Origin: Silene conica
Taxonomy: Eukaryota; Streptophyta; Magnoliopsida; Caryophyllales; Caryophyllaceae
Direction of reading: 5' to 3'
DNA: 64,000 nt
Assembly: GCA_029255685.2 (NCBI GenBank)
Contig: CM055318.2
Coordinates: forward strand, 4,221,001-4,285,000
Under the pieces are notes generated by a model. The model saw only the letters and a list, made by a program, of their open reading frames with translations, did not search any database and had not been told where the DNA came from. Below, piece after piece: positions 45,600-57,604 of the stretch (position 1 is the stretch's first letter; each line of letters begins with the position of its first letter). The position numbers and the translations under genes are program-made.

Positions 45600-46060
45600 T
45601 AGGTAAAATGGATCGGATTGGACCATTTGGTTATGACTATACCCAGTCCGAATTAATTTGATCCGGTTCTCAATTCACATTTTTTCAAACTTCGGTCTGG
45701 TCCGGTCCAACCCCGGATAATTTAAGTCCGAATCGAATGGACCAAATTTCATGAATTTTAAAACTAATCATTAAAATATTATGAATCAAAATAATATTTT
45801 ATCTTCAAAACACCGAAAGTAGGGCTGAACATCAGTAAATGAGTAATGTCATTGATTTTCATAAAAAAACCCGTTTAATTATTTAAATGCATTTTATTTA
45901 GTGGAATTAAAATAAAATTATCATTTACGAAATATTGAAAAAACTAGTTTATTTCGGTTCAAAATCGGACCGGACCAAAAATTTCGGATATACTCCAGTA
46001 CATGACCGAAAGTTTTAAGTCCGATTTTCTATCCACCAAACTTTTATTTTCGATTTTAGA
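45600..46060. repeat. Decayed repeat rich in GGTCCGGTCC/GGATCGGATTGG
   Basis: Motif arrays at both sides (TGGATCGGATTGGACC near 45610, TCTGGTCCGGTCC near 45690, TCGGACCGGACC near 45965) resemble the subterminal arrays of the hAT-like elements. I cannot define its ends or target duplication. Confidence 0.35.
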
Positions 46061-46096
46061 CTGACGCTCAGCGATACTTAAATGTCAAATAATGTA

Positions 46097-46354
46097 CTTC
46101 CTCCATTTTTATCCAAATACCATATTTGCTTTTTGTACACTATTCACCAATCAACTTTCAATCTAAATTTTTTCTCAATACGTAAGAAAAAATATATTCA
46201 TGTGGGGTCTTGTTTAATTCGTCTTTACGAGTACATTGAAAATATATAACTTTTATAATTTTTACAAATACGTAGTTAAAGATATGAAGCACGCAAAACT
46301 TGCGTTGGCAAACGTGATAAAGCAAATAGGGTATTTGGATAAAAATGGAGGAAG
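46097..46354. mobile_element. Stowaway MITE with long terminal repeats
   Basis: CTTCCTCCATTTTTATCCAA at the left is mirrored exactly at the right, and the match extends over about 30 bp to CCCTATTTGC. TA at 46095-46096 and 46355-46356 is the target duplication. 258 bp, non-coding, well preserved. Confidence 0.85.
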
Positions 46355-46435
46355 TACTACTCAATCACATTATCACCAACTACATTGATCTTTTGAGTCT
46401 TGAGACAAATGCTTTTACCAATTTAAAAAACAGTT

Positions 46436-46615
46436 AGTCTTGCTTGTCACGGGTCGGGTGGAGAGACGGATAATGACACTCACAAAACGAATAGGGGATA
46501 AGGTGGGGCACCCCATGTGCTTTCCTCTCTCCTCTAAATGGGTATTTTGTGAGACAAAATGGTATCCGTCTTCTCCTTGTGACGGATACCCTCCGTCTAC
46601 AATGAGAATTTGTGT
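46436..46615. repeat. GACGGATA-type MITE
   Basis: Related to 4530-4705. It starts TCTTGCTTGTCACGGGTC, has GAGACGGATAATGACACTC and TTGTGACGGATACC inside, and ends CAATGAGAATTTGTGT. Confidence 0.45.
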
Positions 46616-48170
46616 TTAAAAAATATAAATAAATAATTGAAACAAAAACCGTAATTAGTAAAAATGTCGATTATTAATAATAAGATTTGATGAGCGATAT
46701 ATTGGTGGTGAATAAAGTGTGTTATAGTGTCCAAATGTACAGAAGTGAGTACAGTGAGTACAGCAATAAAGAATAGTGACCCTAGAGATTGTTGCCGTTA
46801 GGTGTGTGTCTCTTCCACTTCGATTTTCCCTCCAAACAGTCAAAATGCATTTAATATCTTAACCTACTGTCTGATTTTTTGGTCTATTTTTTCCACCTTT
46901 TACTGCCATACCAGTCAAATGCTGGAATCGGTTAATTTTTAATATTATTTAATCACACATTCTTATTATTTCTGACGGGTATATTCGTCATAAGTTTACG
47001 AGTTGAATACGGAGTATGATTCACTTGGCAAGTTAAGAGAAAAACACCCTATCGAGTAACATTTTGTTTTATCTTATCTTCTCATGTGAATAGTATTTTA
47101 ACCTATCGCAACATTGTGACGCATATAACCGTCACAATGAAAACTTGTTATTTAATTATTTGGGGGCTTTTATTTTAATATTTTTTTTTATTTTTTTTCA
47201 ATTTACCTCCGCAATGCATGTTTCTATTTTAAAAATATTAGATGCTCGTATTTTACCACGAAATGTTCTCCATATTTTGTAATTGTTTGATCAAATGAAG
47301 AAGTATTCCCGGAAGTGGGCAGTGTTGGGCCAAAGAGAGAAGAAAATGGCATAGCATAGGCACGAGAATGGGGTTTGTGTTGTGTCATGTCTGTGAAATG
47401 AAAATGTTGTGCGTATAATTTCTCCACTTAACCTTATTTATTCGAGTTTTGACTTTTGAGTGTCCTCAGACGTGCCAAAAGTGTGTCGTATCGTGCCTAG
47501 GTTAGGGACGGTCTTTTTGTCTCAAACGTCGGCTCAAGTACAGCCCAAGACCCATGGTGTTCCGTAATGTGCTGAAACGTGTTGTCTCGTGTCATGTTAA
47601 AATGGGTCATGTTAGGGTGCGCTAACACAACGACCCGCGTGTCCACTTTCATATCCACTTGGGCGTGAATTCGAGAGATGTGGAAAATCTATGCATTGGT
47701 CTAAACTCTCTTTTTTAAAGTTGCTATTATTAAGCTTTGATTTTTTTAATCATCGTCAACGAGGTATATAATAAATTAATAAATTTGTAAGTTTTGTATA
47801 GATTTGCAATTTGTTTAATTACTGTATTATCGAATTTGTTTTTTCTTTCAAATCACAAAAAAAAAGAGAGAAAATGTGTTATATATGACAACGCCAAAAT
47901 TTTAAAAAAGTTGAGAAAATGTCGATGTACGAAGTAATTTGTGGTTGAGGTTCGAATCCCACCACCTAACCCATTAGACCATCACCAGTGGCTCAAGCAA
48001 TCAAGCCGGACAACAGTAAGGACAGTAGGCCCGATGAACAATATAGCCCATAATCAGCTCTGACAGTACGTATGCGTATCCTCTGGCCTCTGCCCATAAT
48101 CAGTGACTCAGAATTTGTGTTTCGGTTTATAAAAGTCAAATTAAACGGGATTATAGTACACCATTTAGAT
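46616..48170. other. Spacer downstream of XYL1
   Basis: No gene seen. A TGTCGTATCGTGCC-like low-complexity segment lies at 47460-47650. A tRNA-like fragment GGTTCGAATCCCACCACC lies near 47950, without a cloverleaf. Confidence 0.45.
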
Positions 48171-48816
48171 TAGGGCAGAGCATGGATCGGGTATCTGATT
48201 CGAAATCATACTTCGGATCGGGTCGGATATCCGAGCCGAAAATCCAAGATTTCATTATTCATGATCTGATCTGAAATGATTGGATATCCGAAATTTAGTA
48301 TCCAAAACTATCCGAAAATTTCGGATCAATTATCGATATCCGAGATTCGATCCGTGTAAATATATATTGTCAAAATTGTAATAAAAAGGAAAACTAGCAT
48401 AATATTAATTTCATCCGATATACATTACAAAACATAAACCCGCTACCTACCAAGGAAAACTAGCATAATAGTTCACCAAATACAAAGACAGATATCCATA
48501 TACATAACATTCCGAGCATAATAGTCCGCCAAATACGGATCGGAAATGAAATTAGCTAGTATTATTTAATATTTATGGATCAAACCTCGGATACGGATCG
48601 GATATTAAACGGATATCGGGTATCCGATCCGATAGCTTTCGGATATCGGATATCCAAATTTTTAAGCATGATATTCGTATCTGATCCAATATCCAAATAT
48701 TTCGGATACGGGTATCCAAACCGAACTACTTTTCGGATCATATATTCATAATTTCGAATCAGATACGGATCGGATGTCGGATCAATTCGGATCGTCGGAT
48801 TTTTTGCTCAGCCCTT
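48171..48816. mobile_element. hAT-like non-autonomous element rich in GGATATCCG motifs
   Basis: The ends TAGGGCAGAGC and, reversed, AAGGGCTGAGC are flanked by a perfect 8-bp duplication ATTTAGAT (48163-48170 and 48817-48824). Arrays of CGGATATCCG and CGGATCGGAT lie inside both ends. 646 bp, non-coding. Confidence 0.85.
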
Positions 48817-49119
48817 ATTTAGATAGATGAGACTGAACCTCTACACAAGTTGGTTGAGTAATATTCGACTTGTAGTCTTGTAGAAACAATACAATGAATA
48901 TTTCCGTCTTAAACAAGATTTTACGTGTTTCGTTGTGAGAAAGGACACGAGAATTGAGAAGTGGGGATTTCATTATTCATCAGACCGTGCCAGTAATCCA
49001 ACAAAACGCTACAATTCCAGCATCCCATGACTGACAATACTCTCAAATTACACCATAAATCCGTATTATGCAACTCTATTATGAGATCGCAACCCTAAAA
49101 CTCGAACCTAAAACTCGAC

Positions 49120-52100
49120 TTACATGCCCATTTTCCAGGACATTGCAAAATTCTTCCCGATTGGCAGCGACAGTCCGCTGATTTGTACCATCACGCTCTT
49201 CATTTCCCCGTCTACATCAGAACCTTCACTGTAAATTTGCTCGGATACGTTTGAAAACACGTCTGAAACACCTGTTGGTTCGATTCCATCGAGTTTTATG
49301 TCGACTCGGGTAGGAGTTCCGCCCAAACCCATCACGGTCACCTTCCCAATTGCCCATCCTTTGTCTAAGGCAAACTTGCCTTCTTGTACTTCTGACCAGA
49401 GTTTGACCATGTTTTGATCGACAGTTGCGTAGAAGTCGACGTAAGTTGAAGACCCGCCTCCGAGTTTCATTTCCGGGAGCTCATCGTTGTCGACAAAGAG
49501 GTTTCCTTTGGCTTCTCCTTTGGTGGCACCAGCTGGAAACGTCACCACGAGATGATACGGTGTTGCTCTCGCTTCTTTAGTAGTCAATCCGCCTTCTTGC
49601 ATAGGAACGATCATGTTTTGATATAAATGGACGTTGACTACGTTCAGTGGCGCGTCAAGTGTGACGTACTTTCCCGAACTGGAAACAACGGCCTGAGACA
49701 TATCGAACATACTGTACCATGAACCAGGAGGAAACAACGCCTTGACAGTCGTTGCACCCTGCTCTAGAACCGGTGACACCATGAGACCACTTCCGAGCAA
49801 GAACTGGGTGCTTAACCCGTAACAATCGGTGTAGTTGGTGAACGTGAAGAATAGAGGCCGTGCAATGGGCGCACCAGTCAAATGTGCCTCGTAGCTTAAC
49901 GTGTAAAGATACGGAAGAAGCTTATACCTCATAGCTAGGGCATTTCGACCAGATTTTGCAACCGAATCCCAGACATATAGTTCTTGTCTAGGTGAATAAT
50001 AGTTAGCATGGTCTCGAGAAAACGGGTAAAAAGCACCCAACTCGATCCAACGGTTGCAAAGTTCCTCAGTAGGTTGAGGGTAAAATCCACAAATGTCGGA
50101 ACCGACCATTGGAATTCCAAATATACCGAAATTTAACATGGTTGAAATTGAATACCTTAGATCATTCCAAGTCCCCTGATTATCACCGGTCCAATGAGCA
50201 GCATACTGTCCAGACCCGACATATGTCGAACGAGTTAATATAAACGGCCGCTTACCTTCGAGTGCTTGAAGGCCTTTATGAGTGGCAATAGTTTGCGAGA
50301 AACCGTACAAACTGTGAGCATCGTATTCCAAGACACCGTTGTAATGAACAGCACTGGTGGCGATAGTTTTGAACCCAATCGGGGCAGATGTTCCAGTAGC
50401 ATTAATCTTGTACGGGGGCTCGTCCCACCGTGTATTGGTAATGTTCTTACAGTCCAAACAGCAAATCCACCCAGGACCCGTGCCAGTCGGACATATTTTC
50501 CCCTCGGGAATCGTGCATAGCCCTGAACAAAAATTTGAGACCTCGTTCATGTCAATCCATAGGCCATCAATTGGGAAAAGTTCATGGAACCGTTTGATTT
50601 CATCCATCCACCAGGAGACGGTTTTGGGATTGAGGAAATCGGGGAAGTTGACTGCACCAGGCCAAACCTGAGCTAGGTAGGGCTTCCCTCCATACTTTAT
50701 GAAAACGTCGTTAGCCATGCCTCTTTGGTGTACACCGTAACTAGCGTTGACTGATATGCCAGGGTCGACGATGACCACATACTTCATCCCTTGAGCATGT
50801 AACTTGTCCAAGAAAGCCATAAGCTGAGGACGAGGGAAATTAGTAGGGTTCAGGGTGAAGTCCTTTTTCCCGTCCATATGATCGTCATCGGTCCAAATGA
50901 CATCCAATGGTATTTGTGCCTTTTTGTAGTTCTCGACTACGTCCTCGACAACTGAGAGATTATGATAACCCCATCTGCATTGGTGAAAACCTGACAACCA
51001 TTCTCGAGTTAGTTTTCTTTCCTTCAAACATTCACTAAAGAAGAGACTATAGCAACAAAAGTCACAATACTCACAAGAACCAAGTGGTGTTAGTCCAGTG
51101 ATAACTGAGTTAAACCTTAAAGCTTGCAGAAATGTAGGAGTTGAGAGGTCTCAAATTCGATTACCAGCTGGGTGATGACCACTTGGCCACTGCAGCTCCC
51201 GAAGGGGTGGCTTACATGGTCCATGTGGTGGTGCGGGAATACATGGGCCCGGGGATTAAACCCCCCATCACCCAAAAAAAAACGTCACAAGTTTTTGTTT
51301 TGTACGATTCAAACCACAGTAAAGAACCACAAGAACAGAATTACCCGATACATACTACTCCACGTAACACAAGTACACAACAACACGGCCAATAACACAT
51401 TAGAATGATCTGGGGTCGGCTATCATAAATCGTCAAATATCTAAGTGCAAAAGAAAATGACGGATAACAATTTGATAGTGTGCATTATAGTACGACTACA
51501 TATGACACATTAACACCACACATTTGCGCAAAATGCAAATATAGGATCCAAGCATTCATGAAAGAAATCAAAAGTGGGCCAAAAAAGTCGAGATTATATG
51601 GAGTTTGTGATCATTTTAGCACTTCAAAAAATACTTATCTACTTTGAAGGTCCACTTTGCTTTCTCTGTCAGAAGTCTGTTTCTAACTTCCCTATTACAT
51701 ACGTAACACAATTGCCGATTTTTATGGTGTAAAGGCAGTCGGTCACAAGGGCAAAGATGTCGCCGACGGGGTTTGAATTTCCGACTAAAGATCCTTGTTT
51801 ACTAAACTAAAGCATTTGGTAATTCATCTGTCACTTTTACAAAAGGTGGAAAAGTCACAAGCAGGATTTCTAACAAAAAAGGTACTCACTTTATCAGTCA
51901 ATCACGGTGTAATATATTGACTGAACGTGTAACAACCCGACCCACCACGGTCGTAACACACCCCAATAAGATGGGAAGTAAGCCTTTAGGCCCATTATTT
52001 GTCCTCACTCAAGCCCAAAAGCACAAGGCCTTGTTACTAAATGGTGGGTGAAAGCTATTATAAACATATCACAAGCCTCACATTCTACCGACGTGGGACA

Positions 52101-55100
52101 ATTTTCCTCTCATACTCTTGGGGTGTTACAGAATGCCACGTCGTGATAGATTTGCAAGGCTTTCGAAAGGTACTGTATCGTGTTTATGTCAGGTCTGGCA
52201 ACATTATGGTAAATACAAAAACGGGAATTCTGGTGCCATGGCTCGGCACCAAAATGCAATACACAAAACAAAGATCAGCATACTCATTTCTACAACCTAC
52301 CGCCTTTTTAGAGACATTTCGGTTCACTTTGACATACATAATTATAATACTCCCCAAAAAAAATAAAAACGTAAACAGCTAGTTAAATAGGGAGGGGATC
52401 AAACAATCTTCCGAGTGTAGATGTAACTATTGTTTATTTCTAGTATCACAAAAAGGATGCAGGTGGCATTATTAATCGGTTCAGTTTCGAAAGGACAAAA
52501 GATTTCCGTATAAAAAAAACCGACACAGTTTTCGATCATAGTGGAATGACCCTTTTGCTAAATAATTGTACCTAAATCTCAATCATATGCATATGCTCAA
52601 CTAAGGGACCATTACCCTACCTATTATAATGACAATTGACTAACACAATTTTTTTAGTAATTATATATTAATTGATCATCTATCCCGACAATAATCTTCG
52701 AAATATCCCAAATTTAGGAATAATATTATACGCGAAGTGATTAGTCTAGTACTCGCAGTGTACAAAAAGCGGAATACTTTTAATCACAAAAAAGATTATT
52801 TGGGGGAACTATCGGTTTCAATCAGTTTCCATTATCGGTCATCACGGCTAAGTCCCACTATAACTCCCTCATAAATACAGTCGATAAGCAGTATATGCAT
52901 TTACAAAGCGGTCATGACTCATGAAGTGTCGCTGCAAACCAAACTTAATAACTTGATAAGAGACCGTCAATACAATTATTACTATCAGTATATTTTGACG
53001 GATATTACAGGTCAAACCGTCAAAGATAGTGCGACAGTAAGTGAAAACAGTCAAAAACATTAGGAGTATATGCATAGTATTTCCCTCTTTTCCATTGCAA
53101 TTTTCCTCCTTTCCTTTCTAGGTTGCTCGACCCTTTCTAAAACCGTGTTATAGTTTCTCTCGGAAAAAAAAAATTGGGTTCAACAGAAGTTTTATAGAGC
53201 TCAACGTACTAAGCTGAGAAACTCGATGAAATGAAGGAAGTATAATTTACGGTTTTAGACTTATGAGGGTAAAACAACATTTAAAAAAACGTGTTTTTTC
53301 ACATACGGCTTTTACTCTTTCACATACAGATTTTACTCTTTCACATACAGCTTTTACCCACTGTCTTTGTCAATTGTACATGAGAAGATATTTCCCTAGT
53401 TCCCTATGCTAACTATGCCAACATTTGCAACACAAAATGTTGGAAGTTACCCAAGCTCTACTCCACAAAACATTGACGCAAGCAGCCGAAAATCCAACCA
53501 CCGTACCAAAGATAACGCAGTAAGACACGCCCGTTGTCCCAAATCATCATTGTCAAATACTTAAATCATATTAAATCATACTCTGTATCTAGATACTATT
53601 AAGAAATATAATTAGATAACACAAATTCTACTTTAAGACGGTCGTACATGCGACCAGAAGAAAAGTGACCCCATTTTGATAAGTAGTGACCACTTTTAAT
53701 TAAATAGTGACCACTTTTTTTGTTTAAAAGATGACCTATTTTTCAGAAGTGGTCATTATTTATCAAAAAATGGTCACTTTTTAACACAAAATGGTCATAT
53801 TTTATAAAAATACACGGAATGAGACCGTCGTACAGGAGAACTGGTTAACACAAATTATTATCAGTAGAACATACCATCATTCTTTTAACCATGAGACATT
53901 TATAGGCCCTGGGACAAACATAGATTATACTTATACAGTTATACGGAGTAAGTTACAATCAGTAGCGGATCGGACACCCCTAGGTACCCATTGAACAAAT
54001 TTCTTAGTTTTCATTAAAATACTACTCGTGAAAGTATAAAAACATAAAGAACCGGTGGAATGGGAAGGAGGAATTATGAAATACGAAACATGCTAAAACC
54101 CGTGTTCAAATCTAGTTTCGGACATTTTCACCACAACACACCCAACAGCAAGAAGCAACCAAACATACTATACAAAAAAAACATTACTCTTCTGCTCCAA
54201 TCATTTGTTTACCTTTGATTAAAAGATCGTCACAATGAATATATGAGGTAAACAAAATGACTGAGACGGAATGAGTACTTAAGTTAACGGAAGAGATGAG
54301 AGAATTACCAAAAGCCCAGTAAGGCATAGGAGCGGGACGACCGATCAAGCTAGTATACTGATTAACAACATCAAGAGGTGATGGACCCAAAAAGAAGTAA
54401 AAATCCAAAACACCCCCAATAACCTTATAACTCAGTGAATTACCGCGGTAAAAAACATCCATCCCGTTACTATTCAACAACAACACACCATGAGCATAAG
54501 GTACCCCACCCACATTCCTTAGATCCATATAAACCGGATGCGACCCGTACAAATCCGTATTAAGATTAATAGCCGATACGTCCATCGTATAAAGGGTATA
54601 AGGGTCATTTGGATACAATTTAATCCCATGTGGTTGTGAATTTTCTCCTAGACCATATAATGATGCATCCTTAGGTAACTTGGTTGATATTTCAAGATAT
54701 TGGTCCTTAAATACCAAACTACTAAACGGGTCCGATCCGGTTGAGGTCGTATCGAAAAGGGTTTGTCCGTCGGACTTCCGTTTAACCGAAAAACTAAACG
54801 GGTTGGCTGTGTAACTGAATATAAGTTCATTTCCAGTGATTTTCGAGTCGGAAATTGGGATTTTTCTTGATTGTGAAATTGTTTGTTTTAATGGAGGTGC
54901 TTTTTCTCTTGGTAATAATTCATAGGGTACTTCCCATCTTGGTTTACTTGCATCTGTTATTTGAACTCGCAATCTTTCTGCTGTTTCATGCCTGCAATTA
55001 AATTCAGATTAATTGATTTATCAGTACAATGTCCATTATAATTTCATAATCCCCCATAAACTAAATACAAATTCTCATTTGTAACGGTTTATTCCTCGCA

Positions 55101-56736
55101 AGCTCTAGACGGATTAAACCCTGCCCATAAAAAGATAAAACAAAACTAAAGTGTCATGAATAACATTTTGTTCTGTTTTATCTACCTACGTGGGACGTGC
55201 CTAACATATTCAAATAATTTCACAATCAAGAAAAATCATGTGGTTCGCCCCATGGAACCACATGATGTTTACTATTCAAATAATTGGATAACATATACTC
55301 CTTTGCTTTTTACCAAAAAAAAAAAAAAAAAAAATTGTTTTTAGACCACACAACCCATCTTACTCCAAATTGAATTAATTTTGGACCACAAAAAAGTTAC
55401 CAAAAAAGGAAAAGAGGAACCATCACTAAACTCGCATCAAAAGGGAAACCGTAACCAACACTCATACTCGGAAAGAGTATTTATTTACTTTTCAGCAATA
55501 TTTGGATAGCAAAAATCCATCTTCTAAACCAATTCTTTTTAAGTTTGGGTAGCGACCGCCACCCTTACAACAAGGTGGATTCCCCAATGCTAGTATTTGA
55601 CCTGTCGGAAGTCGTAACCCGTAACCTATACTTGTCTACACTCCATCCGACTTTAATCGACTTTATCATACGGTTTTTCTAATGTGTGCTCTAAGAGCAC
55701 ATATTAATAATCTGAATATGGAAAGATTCGTATAATATTCTTACTAATTATAGTAAACTGGGTTTATAATTTATCATGAGATTTCTTTCTTTCCCGATTT
55801 ATTAATGTGTGCCTTAAGACACACGTTAAAAATACCGTTATTATAAACTTAAATCGGGTGAGACGACAAGAACGCTTTCCATAATCAATTTTTTAATGTT
55901 ATACTGGAGAATTAGGTCCAAACATTGTCATTAAGACGGAGTACACGTTTAATTTTGGTAGTTGACAGGTAACAATGCCGATAATTTATTTTAATTAAAT
56001 GTAAATAAATAACTTCGCGGTAATATCTCACATTGTACTAGTGCTTGCTAAATCTAACATATAATTTATTTTAATAGAATGTAATACAATATGTGACTAA
56101 GTCGGTTTTACTAGTAGAAATAAATGAGTTTTCTTTTCATATAATAAAACCGTCTCGCGGTACAATACGATTTCACAGATGAATTACTGCACGACACCTA
56201 TCAAAAAGACACCTAGGGTTAGCCCAGACACTCGCCTTCATAATTTTTCATAATTTGTCGCCTTCATAATTTTTCATAATTTGTCGATATTTATTACAGT
56301 TTTTCGGCTCTAACTATAAATCCTGATTACGTCATTCCGATTTCCGACACAAAAGTAGAACCAAAGTTAAAAAAAAGACTTACTTGACAAAGAGGCGTAA
56401 AGTAGGAATATCATTCCCATAAACATTATTTTTCTTTTTAACTTGCAAGTAAGCTAAAAATCCACCATCAGAGGTTTCTTCAATGGAAACCAAACGATAC
56501 CCATTACCAATTTTACTAGGAATACTTGAAGAATTTTTAGAAGAGGGTAATTTAGGTGAATTTGTTGCTGAAATTTGATGTAAATTACTAACAGTAATTA
56601 AGATTAACGCACATAATAATAATAATAATTTAAATGAGGATAATATTGGAAATGGTTTTATTGGAAAGAGTAACGAAGACATGTTTTTTAGTGAAAGAAG
56701 TGAAGGGAAAGGAGTGAGTGAGGGAGTGTTGTGCAT
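49120..56736 (-). CDS. XYL1: Alpha-xylosidase, GH31 (XYL1/AXY3 type)
   Basis: Secreted cell-wall enzyme that removes the terminal alpha-xylose from xyloglucan oligosaccharides. Exons 56736-56384, 54991-54309 and 50990-49120 join in frame. They give 968 residues from the first ATG, or 950 from the next one (56682), which has the better context (A at -3). Arabidopsis XYL1 is about 915. A hydrophobic signal segment ([15 protein letters not shown]) follows the second Met. Then come [49 protein letters not shown] and the GH31 barrel. The catalytic nucleophile is the Asp in [12 protein letters not shown]; the acid/base is the Asp in [10 protein letters not shown]. The C-terminus [15 protein letters not shown] matches the family end. 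Introns of 1.4 and 3.3 kb hold a SINE, a solo LTR fossil and MITEs. Intact. Confidence 0.95.
51129..51282 (+). mobile_element. SINE in XYL1 intron 2
   Basis: Antisense to XYL1. AAATTCGATTACCAGCTGG near 51151 is B-box-like. The body CACTGCAGCTCCCGAAGGGG and TGGTGGTGCGGGAATACATG matches the minus-strand SINE at 3161-3296. An A-run at 51274-51282 is the tail. Confidence 0.65.
51928..52130. mobile_element. Probable solo LTR fossil in XYL1 intron 2
   Basis: 203 bp starting TGTAACAACCC and ending GGGTGTTACA, with a TATA-like motif inside (TTATAAACA near 52057). It is flanked by GAACG (51923-51927) and GAATG (52131-52135), a near-perfect 5-bp target duplication. No internal region, so what remains is a single long terminal repeat. 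Confidence 0.6.
53627..53840. mobile_element. Inverted-repeat MITE, GACGGTC family, in XYL1 intron 2
   Basis: The left end TTCTACTTTAAGACGGTCG and, reversed, the right end TTCTCCTGTACGACGGTCTC form imperfect terminal repeats. The inside has five or more AAGTGGTCA/AATGGTCAC repeats. Longer relative of 4860-5025. Confidence 0.55.
55680..55840. repeat. Repeat with GTGTGCTCTAAGAGCAC palindromes in XYL1 intron 1
   Basis: Two small palindromic segments, TGTGTGCTCTAAGAGCACAT near 55683 and TGTGTGCCTTAAGACACACG near 55806, frame about 100 bp. Comparable ATGTGTCATAAGAGCA and ATGTGTATTAAGAGCC segments lie at 16609 and 16746. The remaining intron 1 is AT-rich with an A-run at about 55315-55334. Confidence 0.4.
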
Positions 56737-56844
56737 TTAGTTGTGTGCTTTGGATTTAAAGGCAAAGGAAGGTGTGATGAGGTGTACGATAGCGTCGGTC
56801 TGTTTTAAAATGGATATATTCGTGTCAAGGATAGAAAGATGAAT

Positions 56845-57015
56845 TAGGGATGTCAATTTCACCCGTACCCGATTAAAAACCGATTCACCCGATTTTAAAA
56901 GACGGATGAAAACCCGACTTAAATGGATGATGGATGGATAACGGATGAAACGGATGACGGATGGGTTGGATGAAGAAATTTCACCCGTCATCCATCCATC
57001 ACCCGATTTAATTAC
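56845..57015. repeat. CGGATG-rich hAT-like fragment upstream of XYL1
   Basis: Starts TAGGGATGTCAATTTCACCC, a hAT-like left end, followed by arrays of ACCCGATT and GGATGACGGATG in both orientations. No matching right end is seen. It lies within the first few hundred bases upstream of XYL1. Confidence 0.45.
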
Positions 57016-57097
57016 TTTTTGTTTAATTTTTTTTAACAATACGATACATTACTAAGATGTTATTCATACTATAAAATATTAAAATTTTCATGAGGTG

Positions 57098-57429
57098 CTA
57101 GGTAGCACCGACACTTCTCCTAATTAGTTGTTCCGTGTCCGACACTCATTTGACACATGTCTAAACATATTATAGTTTAGACGAGGAATAAGTTTTAAAA
57201 AAAATCGATTAAAAGATGAATTTGGGTGGAAAAATGAGAATTAGTTATAATAAAGGTTGAATTGTACATTTACTTGTTTAGATTTAGTTTCAAATACATG
57301 ATAAAAATAAAATTATACGTTATTTATAACCATAAAATATATATTTTATTATATTTAAATGCCGTGTCCCGTGTCGTACATTTCATGGGATGCATGTTCC
57401 GTGTTTGTATCCGTTTTGGTGCTACCTAG
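57098..57429. mobile_element. hAT-like MITE with perfect ends and 8-bp target duplication
   Basis: CTAGGTAGCACC at the left and GGTGCTACCTAG at the right form a perfect 12-bp inverted repeat. ATGAGGTG flanks it on both sides (57090-57097 and 57430-57437). 332 bp, non-coding; sister of the copy in TKPR2 copy 3 at 33969-34358. Confidence 0.88.
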
Positions 57430-57604
57430 ATGAGGTGTATTGATAACGTGTGAGTTTTGCAACAATTATATAGAACTGTTTTATAGCATAGAATTGACTA
57501 ATTGGAAAAAAAAATACAATTAATGTCAGTTTTATCTTCATTTTCATTTATTTTAATAACTCGATATTTTAGGATTAATATTGATATATTTAAATGTGGA
57601 AATA

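Noticed and set aside
47940-47995. A tRNA gene at GGTTCGAATCCCACC
   Set aside because: Only the B-box/T-arm region is tRNA-like; no acceptor stem or anticodon arm can be folded around it.
52190-52262. A regulatory palindrome around TGGTGCCATGGCTCGGCACCA-like sequence
   Set aside because: The match is imperfect, it lies in the XYL1 intron next to a solo LTR fossil, and nothing supports a function.
23120-56736. A biosynthetic gene cluster for cuticle or pollen-wall lipids
   Set aside because: KCS6 and TKPR2 both act on lipid-derived substrates, but the ERF and alpha-xylosidase do not fit and the order is remembered from Arabidopsis. Inherited synteny explains it more simply.
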